Source: Edaphovirga cremea (GTDB taxonomy: Bacteria; Pseudomonadota; Gammaproteobacteria; Enterobacterales; Enterobacteriaceae). From it: DNA of 43,196 nt. Every line of letters begins with the position of its first letter. The stretch's first letter is position 1. Under the pieces are notes generated by a model. It was not told the DNA's origin. It ran no database searches and saw only the letters and a program-made list of their open reading frames with translations. Of the stretch, positions 8,772 to 16,879 are shown one piece after another. The translations under genes and the position numbers were made by a program. The DNA lies in contig NZ_QOVA01000028.1 in the NCBI RefSeq assembly GCF_003332275.1, positions 1 to 43,196 on the forward strand, written 5' to 3'.

Positions 8772-10430
8772 ATGGAACGAAGAGCATTTATTAAGGCGTC
8801 GATGGCGTTTGCCGCCTATTGCGGCGCACCTGGCTTTGCGACATTGTTCACCCGCGCAGCCGCTGCGGCGGCAGAAGCGGACATCGCCGATGGCGGTGAA
8901 AAACCCTTCGATTTTTCTATCCTGCAAAAGATGGCCAGCGACCTTGCCGTGCGGCCTTATGTCGGGGAGTCGGTCGCGCTGCCTGAGACGCTCGCGACGC
9001 TGACTCCGCAGGCTTACAACAAAATCCAGTACGATGCCGAGCACTCGCTTTGGCACGATATTCCCAATCGTCAGCTTGATGTGCATCTGTTTCATGTCGG
9101 GATGGGATTCAAGCGTCGCGTGCGGATGTATTCAGTCGATGCGCAGGCCAACAAAGCGCGTGAAATCCATTTCCGCCCCGATCTGTTTAACTATCACGAT
9201 GCCGGGGTTGATACTACGCAACTCGTCGGACAGGATAATCTGGGCTTCGCCGGATTCAAGGTGAACAAGGCTCCGGAACTGACCCGTCGGGATGTGGTGT
9301 CTTTCCTGGGGGCCAGTTATTTCCGGGCAGTCGATGATACCTATCAGTACGGGCTTTCTGCCCGTGGGCTGGCCATTGATACTTTTGCCGATCGGCCAGA
9401 AGAGTTTCCGGACTTTGTCGCATTTTGGCTTGAGACCCCGAAAGCCAGCGATACCACCTTCACCGTGTATGCGTTACTCGACAGTCCAAGTGCGACCGGC
9501 GCTTATCGCTTTGTCATTCACTGTGAAGAAAAGCGGGTGGTCATGGAGATTGAGAAGCATATCAATGCCCGCAAGGCGATTACGCAGTTAGGCATCAGCC
9601 CGATGACCAGTATGTTCAGTTGCGGCACCAACGAGCGACGGATGTGTGACACTTTGCATCCGCAGATTCACGATTCGGATCGGTTGGCAATGTGGCGTGG
9701 CAACGGTGAGTGGGTCTGTCGACCATTGAATAACCCGCAGCGCCTGCAATTCAATGCTTACGCCGATCAGGATCCCAAAGGATTCGGCCTGCTGCAACTC
9801 AACCGTAATTTTGATTCCTATCAGGATGTTATCGGCTGGTATAACAAGCGTCCAAGCTTGTGGGTCGAGCCAATGAATAAATGGGGCAAAGGTGCGATTG
9901 CGCTGATGGAGATTCCAACAACCGGTGAAACGATGGATAACATCGTCTGCTTCTGGCAACCGGCTGAACCCATCAAAGCGGGTCAGTCATACAGTTACAG
10001 TTATCGCCTGTATTGGAGCGCTCAGCCGCCGGTCCGCAGTCCATTGGCGAATGTGCATGCCACGCGCACCGGTATGGGTGGATTCCCTGAAGGATGGTCG
10101 CCAGGGGAACATTATCCACCGGTGTGGGCGCGTCGTTTTGCCGTCGATTTTATTGGTGGCGACCTCAAAGCTGCGGCACCAATTGGTATCGAACCCGTCA
10201 TTACCGTCTCGGGCGGTAAAATTAATAATATTGAGATTTTGTATGTTGAGCCGATTGATGGCTACCGAATCTTATTTGACTGGATGCCCGAGAGCGACTC
10301 CGTCGATCCTATTGATATGCGACTTTTCCTGCGTACGAAGGATAATACGCTGAGTGAAACCTGGCTCTATCAATACTTCCCACCACCGCCAGACAAGCGT
10401 CAGCACATTGACGATCGACAAATGCATTAA
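8772..10430 (+). CDS. opgD: Glucans biosynthesis protein D (osmoregulated periplasmic glucan)
   Basis: A 552-residue protein that closely follows E. coli OpgD (MdoD) along its length, including [21 protein letters not shown] and [20 protein letters not shown]. The N-terminus [15 protein letters not shown] is a twin-arginine signal, so the folded protein is exported by Tat to the periplasm, where OpgD acts on the backbone of osmoregulated periplasmic glucans. I chose ATG 8772 because it matches the Tat signal start of the family; an upstream in-frame ATG at 8709 adds 21 unrelated residues. It stands alone, 139 bases after the flavin reductase gene, and ends at a strong terminator. It is unrelated in function to the preceding operon. 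Confidence 0.95.
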   Translation: MERRAFIKASMAFAAYCGAPGFATLFTRAAAAAAEADIADGGEKPFDFSILQKMASDLAVRPYVGESVALPETLATLTPQAYNKIQYDAEHSLWHDIPNRQLDVHLFHVGMGFKRRVRMYSVDAQANKAREIHFRPDLFNYHDAGVDTTQLVGQDNLGFAGFKVNKAPELTRRDVVSFLGASYFRAVDDTYQYGLSARGLAIDTFADRPEEFPDFVAFWLETPKASDTTFTVYALLDSPSATGAYRFVIHCEEKRVVMEIEKHINARKAITQLGISPMTSMFSCGTNERRMCDTLHPQIHDSDRLAMWRGNGEWVCRPLNNPQRLQFNAYADQDPKGFGLLQLNRNFDSYQDVIGWYNKRPSLWVEPMNKWGKGAIALMEIPTTGETMDNIVCFWQPAEPIKAGQSYSYSYRLYWSAQPPVRSPLANVHATRTGMGGFPEGWSPGEHYPPVWARRFAVDFIGGDLKAAAPIGIEPVITVSGGKINNIEILYVEPIDGYRILFDWMPESDSVDPIDMRLFLRTKDNTLSETWLYQYFPPPPDKRQHIDDRQMH

Positions 10431-10434
10431 TGAA

Positions 10435-10470
10435 AATGCCCCGGCTCATATAATGAGTTGGGGCATTTAT
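10435..10470 (+). terminator. Rho-independent terminator after opgD
   Basis: AATGCCCC at 10435-10442 pairs with GGGGCATT at 10460-10467, and CTCAT pairs with ATGAG inside. A short T-rich stretch follows. It begins 5 bases after the opgD stop. Confidence 0.8.
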
Positions 10471-10491
10471 TTGAGATCTGTAGCAATAGGG

Positions 10492-10668
10492 TTATTGTTG
10501 TTTTTTGCCGATAACTTCTGACAGTGAGGATTCAGGAAATTTATCGAGATTAGCCATTGCCAGTGCCATCAGGTTAAACAACTCCTCTCTGGTGACTATC
10601 GTCTTTCCACTGCAAGGAAAAACATGAGAGATGTCGCTGCGGCAAACTAATTTGTTTGGCTGTACCAT
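10492..10668 (-). CDS. 58-residue protein of unknown function
   Basis: A short frame starts MVQPNKLVCRSDISHVFPCS behind a strong ribosome site (AAAGGAGCCGGAAT-ATG) and ends in SSLSEVIGKKQQ. It holds two cysteines and a predicted helix around EELFNLMALAMANLDKF. It follows the GNAT-like gene by 48 bases on the same strand, so the two are probably cotranscribed. I do not recognise the family. The good ribosome site and codon use make it a plausible real gene. Confidence 0.55.
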   Translation of the reverse strand: MVQPNKLVCRSDISHVFPCSGKTIVTREELFNLMALAMANLDKFPESSLSEVIGKKQQ

Positions 10669-10716
10669 ATTCCGGCTCCTTTACCAGGTTAATTGTGGCC
10701 TAGTATTATTCATTTT

Positions 10717-11280
10717 TTAGAATTGAACAATATTATTATTGAGTTTAATTTTCATCCACGCTATTAACTCTAACGTGGAGAGGTAAAGAACGGAATTATT
10801 CCCACAAATATCACGAAAGCAGAACTCTTTTTTGTAATAACTCGCCACTTTATCATTGTAGGGATCAATGATATATACTCCTTCCGCTCCCACCTCACGT
10901 AAGAAAAAGATAATTGCCATGAGAGAAAACGTTACCGCTTTCTTCGCAAGAGGGGAGTTTTCTTGCGCAAAGCTCTGAAGCATTTCAAGATTCAATGTCT
11001 TGGTTTTCATGTTATAGCGACATGCGCATGCGCCTTCCGGTCGTCCCAAATGCATGGGTAGTTGAAAGCAAAAATTGTATGTGTCAGAGCATTCCAGCAT
11101 TGACTGAACGTGCCCCCATTCCAAAGGATATTGACTTTGACGTGAAAGATATTCGCACCATGCCAAATCATCTTTATTCATTTCGCTTATAGCAAGTGCT
11201 ATCCCCATAACCCTTAATAAGTTAGAGAATTGCTCAATAGCACTTTCACCACAGCGCCTGATTATTAATTCATTGATCAA
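10717..11280 (-). CDS. GNAT-like protein of unknown function
   Basis: A 187-residue protein. The C-terminal half resembles an acetyltransferase fold: GACACRYNMKTKTLNLEMLQ could be strands 3-4, and YIIDPYNDKVASYYKKEFCF resembles the motif-B end (x-N-x-x-A-x-x-x-Y-x-K-x-x-F). The usual Q/RxxGxG/A acetyl-CoA loop is not evident, so activity is uncertain. Translation probably starts at TTG 11280, behind GGAGGG with 7-base spacing; the nearby ATG frame stops at once. It is AT-richer than opgD and followed by a 58-residue partner. Possible roles include an atypical acetyltransferase or a modifying toxin; I cannot choose. Confidence 0.5.
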   Translation of the reverse strand: MINELIIRRCGESAIEQFSNLLRVMGIALAISEMNKDDLAWCEYLSRQSQYPLEWGHVQSMLECSDTYNFCFQLPMHLGRPEGACACRYNMKTKTLNLEMLQSFAQENSPLAKKAVTFSLMAIIFFLREVGAEGVYIIDPYNDKVASYYKKEFCFRDICGNNSVLYLSTLELIAWMKIKLNNNIVQF

Positions 11281-11390
11281 ATGATACCCTCCGGTGCGAA
11301 ATAGTCTCGGCAGTATAATGATGCACTGTCCATGAACCAGAGTTGGCGTAGTTATTTATTATTTTTGGGAAGCGTACTGTAAAATAAATA

Positions 11391-11421
11391 AACCCAATCC
11401 ATTCATAAAACAGATTGGGTT
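11391..11421. terminator. Hairpin between convergent/tandem genes
   Basis: AACCCAATC (11391-11399) and GATTGGGTT (11413-11421) form a 9-bp stem with a 13-base loop. It is upstream of the GNAT-like gene on the minus strand and would end leftward read-through. No strong T-run is present. Confidence 0.5.
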
Positions 11422-11433
11422 AACGTATAAAAA

Positions 11434-11458
11434 AGCGAACGACGAATAAACGTTCGCT
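11434..11458 (-). terminator. Rho-independent terminator of the quinone oxidoreductase gene
   Basis: On the minus strand AGCGAACG / CGTTCGCT form an 8-bp stem followed by TTTTTTA. It lies 15 bases beyond the stop of the oxidoreductase gene. Confidence 0.8.
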
Positions 11459-11472
11459 GGGTGATATTATTT

Positions 11473-12480
11473 TCAATTAGTCAAAACAATCTTCCCAATA
11501 TGACTGCTTGATTCCATCAATGCATGGGCTTCGGCAGCTTGCTCAAGCGGGAACGTTTTATAGATCTGTGGTCTCAGCGTGCCTTTGGCTAACAGTGGCC
11601 AGACTTTTTCGTACAGATCCTTGGCGATGGCCGCTTTATCTTCCACGCTGCGAGGACGTAATACTGAACCGGTATGGAGCAGACGCTTAACCATCATCAG
11701 CCTGAGATTCAGTTCTTTGATTACACCATTTTGCGTGCCGATTTGTACTATGCGCCCATCCATCGCCGCTGCCTCATAGTTTTTAGCCACGTAGTCGCCA
11801 CCAATCATATCAACAATAACATTGGCTCCTTTGTCGTGGGTTGCACTGAGTGTCTCGGCAACAAAATCCTGCGTCCGATAGTTGATGGACACATCGGCTC
11901 CCAGCGCCAGGCTGGCCTGACGTTTTTCCTCAGAACCAACGGTAGTGATAACTTTTACGCAGAACGCTTTGGCCAGCATAGTGGCGGCAGTACCGATTCC
12001 TGAGGTGCCGCCGTGAATCAGCATGGTTTCACCCGCCTTCAGGTGTCCGCGCTGGAATACGTTGACCCAGACAGTGAAGAACGTCTCTGGCAGTGCCGCC
12101 GCTTCGATCATACTGAAACCTACTGGAACGGGTAGGGTATTGCTCTCGTGCACCGTGCAATATTGCGCGTAACCACCCCCGGCGATCAGTGCGCATACAC
12201 TATCGCCAATTTTGAGTTTTTTGACGCCTTCACCCAAGGCCACGACTTCACCGGCAACTTCAAGTCCAGGAATATCTGAGGCACCCGCAGGTGGGGGGTA
12301 TTTCCCGCGACGCTGCGAGACGTCAGGGCGGTTCACACCCGCCGCCGCAACTTTAAGCAACACTTCTCCCACCGCAGGAACCGGCACGGGACGTGTGGTG
12401 GGTTTCAGCACCTCTGGCTCACCGGGATGGCTGATTTCAATCACTTTCATACTGTTAGGGATTTCGTTATAGGGTGACAT
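11473..12480 (-). CDS. NAD(P)H quinone oxidoreductase, PIG3 family (zinc-free MDR)
   Basis: A 335-residue medium-chain dehydrogenase/reductase. The N-terminal GroES-like part contains GVNRPDVSQRRGKYPPPAGA and GLEVAGEVVALG, typical of the PIG3 (TP53I3-like) group. The cofactor site is HGGTSGIGTAA near residue 155, the AxxGxxG-like loop used for NADPH. No catalytic zinc ligands are visible, as expected. These enzymes reduce quinones and reactive carbonyls in the cytosol. It is a single gene with its own terminator. The ATG at 12480 has GAGAGAA upstream; an internal ATG (MKVIEI) ten codons later is a weaker alternative. Confidence 0.88.
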   Translation of the reverse strand: MSPYNEIPNSMKVIEISHPGEPEVLKPTTRPVPVPAVGEVLLKVAAAGVNRPDVSQRRGKYPPPAGASDIPGLEVAGEVVALGEGVKKLKIGDSVCALIAGGGYAQYCTVHESNTLPVPVGFSMIEAAALPETFFTVWVNVFQRGHLKAGETMLIHGGTSGIGTAATMLAKAFCVKVITTVGSEEKRQASLALGADVSINYRTQDFVAETLSATHDKGANVIVDMIGGDYVAKNYEAAAMDGRIVQIGTQNGVIKELNLRLMMVKRLLHTGSVLRPRSVEDKAAIAKDLYEKVWPLLAKGTLRPQIYKTFPLEQAAEAHALMESSSHIGKIVLTN

Positions 12481-12665
12481 TGTTTTCTCTCAGCAGTGAA
12501 TGATTAAGAGTCTATCGCACTAGGACTATTTTATTGGCTCTAAGGCAAATAATTGGGCAAGTATAGAACTTTAGCGGGGGGCTGGACTAGGGCTAGTTCA
12601 CGGAGCGATGAGTGAAGTGGTATGTGGCAAACCTTGCCGAAGAAGCTGGATGATTTTTTAATCAT

Positions 12666-12750
12666 AAAAAAAGCCGCACAGAGGCGGCAAAGTAAGACCA
12701 ACACCAGGGAAATCGTCATGTTCTGTCATGTCATACCAGTTCCTAACGAT
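12666..12750 (-). ncRNA. Candidate ArcZ-like Hfq-dependent small RNA
   Basis: On the minus strand the 17 bases GATTTCCCTGGTGTTGG (12714 to 12698) are identical to the start and seed of the processed E. coli ArcZ sRNA, as I recall its sequence. They are followed by a terminator stem, GCCGC-CTCTGT-GCGGC (12688-12673), and seven T's. Upstream lies TTGAAA (-35, 12785-12780), 17 bases, then TAAGAT (-10, 12762-12757). A start near A 12750 gives an RNA of about 85 nt, shorter than ArcZ (about 120 nt). No arcB or elbB is nearby, so this is not the usual arcZ locus. A 23-codon frame crosses it but looks incidental. Confidence 0.68.
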
Positions 12751-12756
12751 GAATAA

Positions 12757-12785
12757 ATCTTACTGGATCATATAACGCATTTCAA
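12757..12785 (-). promoter_or_regulatory. Sigma-70 promoter of the ArcZ-like sRNA
   Basis: TTGAAA (12785-12780) and TAAGAT (12762-12757) on the minus strand are separated by exactly 17 bases and precede the candidate sRNA. No longer reading frame begins downstream, so the promoter fits a non-coding transcript. Confidence 0.6.
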
Positions 12786-12789
12786 TACA

Positions 12790-13099
12790 TTTATGTAATT
12801 TTTGTTATGGTAAGGTTCAATAGTGAAATGTTCTTGTACGTATGGTTTCATGAAAAACTATTTTACAGGCGAACTGAAGAGGTACCGTATGGAAATTATT
12901 CAGGGGATGGATGTACTGCATGAGTTACTCGTGGAATTATAATAATACAATTTAGCACTTATTTATAGAATAAATAACTAATAACTATTGGTCATATGGT
13001 TATAAACAAAATGCGAAAAAAATGGCGAATCAGCGATCCCAGCCTTTTCACATGGAGACTGGATCGTACAACGCCATCACCAAACAGGATGCCTCACAA
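12790..13099. other. AT-rich intergenic stretch
   Basis: No conserved gene is seen here. A 30-codon plus-strand frame (MKNYFTGELKRYRMEIIQGM..., 12851-12943) has no recognisable family and is probably chance, although GAGG precedes its internal ATG. Confidence 0.4.
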
Positions 13100-13279
13100 T
13101 CAGAAGGTTTTGGCCAGCACGTCCTTCAGCTGTTCTTGACCCTCTTTGAGTAGATTATTGAATGATTTCTCAATACGTTTTAGCTGTAGAAGAAACTCCT
13201 CCGGTGATAAATCATGATTTTTGCTGCTCATGTAGGCCAGTGCCAGTTCTTTAGCCTGATAACGCGAAAAATTGTACAT
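13100..13279 (-). CDS. 59-residue hypothetical protein
   Basis: A short frame starts MYNFSRYQAKELALAYMSSK behind AAGGAGAATT and ends in LKDVLAKTF. It is mostly charged and predicted helical (PEEFLLQLKRIEKSFNNLLKEGQEQLKD), with no signal peptide. The good ribosome site and the amphipathic helix pattern support a real gene. It lies downstream of the FrdA-like operon on the same strand, 87 bases after its stop. I do not recognise the family. Confidence 0.6.
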   Translation of the reverse strand: MYNFSRYQAKELALAYMSSKNHDLSPEEFLLQLKRIEKSFNNLLKEGQEQLKDVLAKTF

Positions 13280-13366
13280 AATTCTCCTTATCGCAAGCCT
13301 CAGAGGATGGGTGAAGAACGTGGCTGTCGATAGAGGTATGCTAAGGAGTTCTCAGCGGATAATGCG

Positions 13367-15472
13367 TCAGCGATAGATCTCCCCGGTGAGAAAATCAGGC
13401 CAGTTCTTTTCAAAGAAAATCGCATCGAGATTGTCGAGTTGCCGCAGCGGTTGCGGGGTGACCGTAAACTGCGACTGCTGGTAACTGACGACCAACTGCT
13501 GCTGGCGGTGCTCTGGTTTTTCAGTGATGAAACGATATTGTTCCAGGACGCCAGTGCGGGTAACGGGTATTTCTTCCCCTTGCGATGAACAAATGGCGCG
13601 GGCTCCACGGCTCCCGCCACCGTTATTGATATAGAAATCCAACGCACTGAGCACCGCTTCCGATGCCAATGCCATATGTCGCCACTGAAAGCTGACGGCA
13701 ACTTTGTTGGCAAAAGGTATGGCGATACCCTGCTCACGAATGCGATCGTTCAACTCCCTGGCGGCCACCAGCGCGCCTTTGACCTCTTCGGCCTGACAAA
13801 TAAAACCGGCCTTATCACTCATTCTTTGCTGAATTTCCTGTTTGATGTGAGCAATATTCAAACCCTGCTCATTGTTCATTCCCGCGTCGATCTCCACGGT
13901 ACAAAGACGAATTTGTGGCAGTAAATCGGATGCTGGGATGTTTGTCGGTTTACTTTTACTGGCAATTTGCCGGGCGCACCGCTGACCAAATACTTGCCCG
14001 GCATTCAATGCCGCGCCGCCAGGGCGGGTCACGCCGTGGGTACCCGCCGCTTCACCTACGGCAAAACAGCCTGCGAGCGACGTTTCTCCCCACATATCCA
14101 CCGCCAGACCGCCATTCATATGCTGATGGTTGACGTTAAAGGGCAGTGGCGTGGTGCTGATGTCATGGCCGTGATGTTTGTACAGCTCAATGGCCAACGG
14201 ATTCATCCGGCGCAATCGTTCGATAGGCATCGCCAGCATCGCTTCGTTATTGGTCAAATACTGTGCAACATCCTCATCCAGTTCATGCAAGCTGAATGGC
14301 CGATCGCCGGGTACCGCCAGCGGGTTGCGATTGAAATCCATATAGAGCGTGCGCCCTTGCTGGGACTCGGTGAAAATAGCCAGATCGACCAGACTGGATC
14401 CAAAATTCAGCATCCGCGTGGCATGAATCGGCCACTGATAGCCTTTGCGGAAGATATTTGCCGCCAATTCCTGCGTTGTGCGGTAGTAATCGGCCAGGAA
14501 ATTGTGTTCCTCACCGTGTTGATCCACCGAGTAGATATAAGGCATGCACTGCACATAGGTGCCGGAGAGATTCCAGGGAAATTCATCCCGGCGGGTACCA
14601 ATGCCAAACTGGTTTTCGGTGAGGTTTACGGTGTGAATCCCCGCTTCCAGCGCCAGTCCCAGCGATCCAAAGCAGCGATTGGGATAAACGCTGTCGCGGA
14701 ACAATTCTCCTGGGCCACCTGCGGCCAACACCAGAGAAGGGCAGAGATAAATCGCCACACCGGCAGGATTGCCCGCGCTGCGGGCACCGGTATTAATCGC
14801 CACTGCACCCGCAATTCGCCGGTTATCGCCGTGGTCATCAATCAGCAAACGGATAATCGTTGAGTGGTCAACGAACGGTACCGCCAATCGGTTCGCCTCT
14901 TCGGCCAACACTTTTACCATCAGGCGTGAGGTGCGCGGCCCGCAACTGGTCGCTCGACCGGCCTCATCGTGGTCGGTCTGGTAGCGTAACGTGGCACCGT
15001 AACGATCCTCTGGCAGGGGCAGGCCGATATATTTCAGTCCGGCGAAGGCTTCGATGGAGCCTGTCGCCTCAACATAGGCTGTATCCGCATCCATCGCGCC
15101 CCCGGCGCTGAGCGCGTTTGCCAGGTGGATAAAATTGTCGCCCCGATTGCTGGTGGCTGCGGTATGCAGGGTCTGTTTGTCCGAGCCTGAACAGGCAGAC
15201 GTTCCCCAAAACAACGTCTGCGTTGCTACCAGTACGTCAACATTCCGGCGCTTAAGCTCAACCGCAGCGCGCAACCCGGCGGCACCGCTACCCACGACCA
15301 GCGCTTCGCAACGGTAAACCGGCACGGTGATCCCTTCCAACTCCAACATTTCATCCGGCTGGCGGGTGGCGGTGTGTTTGGGCATCGCGACATCAGTTAA
15401 CTGATCCAGCGTCTTCTGCGGAATTATCATTGCCATTGTTTTTCCACTCACAGACATAGTTTTTCCACTCAT
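13367..15472 (-). CDS. FrdA/SdhA-like FAD-binding oxidoreductase
   Basis: A 701-residue flavoprotein. The dinucleotide site is VVGSGAAGLRAA near residue 60. A C-terminal GTHGVTRPGGAALNAG segment matches the conserved GxHGxxRxGGxxL region of fumarate reductase/succinate dehydrogenase and aspartate oxidase flavoproteins. No iron-sulfur subunit gene lies nearby, so the electron partner is unknown. It is the last gene of an operon with an MFS carrier, a TIM-barrel isomerase, a Gfo/Idh dehydrogenase and an SDR, pointing to oxidation of a sugar-derived or cyclic acid. The N-terminus carries a duplicated SGKTM (MSGKTMSVSGKTM), giving several possible starts (15472, 15457, 15436, 15430). Confidence 0.82.
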   Translation of the reverse strand: MSGKTMSVSGKTMAMIIPQKTLDQLTDVAMPKHTATRQPDEMLELEGITVPVYRCEALVVGSGAAGLRAAVELKRRNVDVLVATQTLFWGTSACSGSDKQTLHTAATSNRGDNFIHLANALSAGGAMDADTAYVEATGSIEAFAGLKYIGLPLPEDRYGATLRYQTDHDEAGRATSCGPRTSRLMVKVLAEEANRLAVPFVDHSTIIRLLIDDHGDNRRIAGAVAINTGARSAGNPAGVAIYLCPSLVLAAGGPGELFRDSVYPNRCFGSLGLALEAGIHTVNLTENQFGIGTRRDEFPWNLSGTYVQCMPYIYSVDQHGEEHNFLADYYRTTQELAANIFRKGYQWPIHATRMLNFGSSLVDLAIFTESQQGRTLYMDFNRNPLAVPGDRPFSLHELDEDVAQYLTNNEAMLAMPIERLRRMNPLAIELYKHHGHDISTTPLPFNVNHQHMNGGLAVDMWGETSLAGCFAVGEAAGTHGVTRPGGAALNAGQVFGQRCARQIASKSKPTNIPASDLLPQIRLCTVEIDAGMNNEQGLNIAHIKQEIQQRMSDKAGFICQAEEVKGALVAARELNDRIREQGIAIPFANKVAVSFQWRHMALASEAVLSALDFYINNGGGSRGARAICSSQGEEIPVTRTGVLEQYRFITEKPEHRQQQLVVSYQQSQFTVTPQPLRQLDNLDAIFFEKNWPDFLTGEIYR

Positions 15473-15496
15473 TGAAATCTGTTATTTGGGTTTTCG

Positions 15497-16744
15497 TCAC
15501 ACAATATGGGTGGTGTCAGTGACAGCGCCCGATAAATCGCTTTGTGTCGTATTGATCTCGACTTTATGTACACGCAGCAGGAGCAGACTGCTCAACGCCA
15601 TCAGACCCGCGGCGAAGAGCCATACCGGTGGCATGTCGTAGCGCTCGGCGAGATAACCGGCCAATACCGGGGAGATCCCGCCAGCAATCATGCCGATGTT
15701 CATGACAAAACCAATCGCCGCACCGCGTATTGAGACCGGTACCAGCTCAGCCGTGAAGGAGAGAACCAGCGGGGTGATCGGATAGCCGATAAAACCCAGC
15801 AGCATGACCAGCACAACGACCGCGTAGATGGGCAAATCAATCACCAGCGAGGCCATTAACAACCCGCTGAGCACAGTGATCGCCATGAGAATCCATCTCT
15901 TGCGGGCAAAATTGCCTTTGTCGCAATAGCGTCCCAACAGAAATCCACCAAGCGCGCCAGTCAAGCCGAGCAGGCTGGCAATGGTGCCCGCCATACTGAT
16001 AGGCATATGTTTGGCATTCATCAGGAAGGTAGGCGCCCAGAGCAACACAATCCACCAGCCGCACAGCAGAAGAAAATAGTAGAGCGCCATCATCACCACG
16101 GAAGGGGTGCTGAACAGCAGGGACAACGGGACTTTTTCTGTTACTTTGGCCGCGTTGTTTTTCTGTCGGGTCGATTTGGGCTCATTTTTTACCAGAACGG
16201 CATAAAGAATCGCTACCACGATCCCCAACGCACCCGCGACATAAAATACCACGCGCCAGCCATATACCGGGCCAAGCACCGCGCCCAGCCAGGTACCAAA
16301 GAAGCCCCCGATCGGATAGCCCATCCAGTACAGCGACATCACGGTAGTGCGCTGTTTTTCGGAGGTGACGTTAGCCACTTCAAGTGATGCGGCTGGCCAG
16401 AATATGCCTTCACCGATACCGGTCATGACGCGATAGAAAATCAAGGCGGTAAGGCTGCCAGCCATACCCGTAAATATTGTGGCGAGTGAGAACAGGGTCA
16501 AACCCAGTATTAATACCGGCTTACCGCTGAGTTTGTCGGAGATAATGCCCGAGATGAATAAAAACAGGATAAACCCATAAAAAAACGAACTGAGTAATAT
16601 ACCGGAACTGCCTTTGCCCAAGCCAAAGTCTTCAGAAATCAAGCCAATGGCGGAAGATACGGTCATTCGGTCAACGGAATACATCATATATCCGAGACCG
16701 CAAAGGACGGACACCAATATCATTTTCTTTGTATCTGTATTCAT
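15497..16744 (-). CDS. MFS transporter (probable organic acid or sugar acid uptake)
   Basis: A 415-residue inner-membrane carrier with about twelve hydrophobic segments. The loop 2-3 motif ISDKLSGKPVLILG follows the MFS pattern GxxxD(R/K)xGxR/K, and its repeat in the second half is LLGRYCDKGNFARKRW. The layout resembles the anion:cation symporter and related metabolite:H+ groups. The gene ends 24 bases before the FAD oxidoreductase gene, so it probably imports that pathway's substrate. The substrate cannot be read from sequence. Confidence 0.82.
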   Translation of the reverse strand: MNTDTKKMILVSVLCGLGYMMYSVDRMTVSSAIGLISEDFGLGKGSSGILLSSFFYGFILFLFISGIISDKLSGKPVLILGLTLFSLATIFTGMAGSLTALIFYRVMTGIGEGIFWPAASLEVANVTSEKQRTTVMSLYWMGYPIGGFFGTWLGAVLGPVYGWRVVFYVAGALGIVVAILYAVLVKNEPKSTRQKNNAAKVTEKVPLSLLFSTPSVVMMALYYFLLLCGWWIVLLWAPTFLMNAKHMPISMAGTIASLLGLTGALGGFLLGRYCDKGNFARKRWILMAITVLSGLLMASLVIDLPIYAVVVLVMLLGFIGYPITPLVLSFTAELVPVSIRGAAIGFVMNIGMIAGGISPVLAGYLAERYDMPPVWLFAAGLMALSSLLLLRVHKVEINTTQSDLSGAVTDTTHIV

Positions 16745-16879
16745 AATTTCCCCGGCTAATAATTTTAACGACGAGAATTGAATTCCACTTTAGCGGCCAC
16801 AGAAATGACCGCCGTTATCCTGGTAATTTCAGATACAGCAACGTCTGGGATTCGCAATAAACCTTCTCTGTTTGCCGAC
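16745..16879. other. 135-base spacer inside the catabolic operon
   Basis: This gap between the TIM-barrel and MFS genes has a minus-strand open frame that reads like protein (RIPDVAVSEITRITAVISVA) but has no start of its own, only an extension of a shadow frame. It may be a decayed gene end or chance. Confidence 0.3.

Noticed and set aside
12670-12737. 23-codon minus-strand frame (MTEHDDFPGVGLTLPPLCGF..) as a leader peptide
   Set aside because: It lies exactly across the ArcZ-like seed and terminator, has no ribosome site of quality, and no regulated gene follows the terminator; an sRNA explains the region better.
13967-14863. 298-codon plus-strand frame opposite the FAD oxidoreductase gene
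   Set aside because: It overlaps a clear flavoprotein with intact motifs and shows only composition-driven openness.
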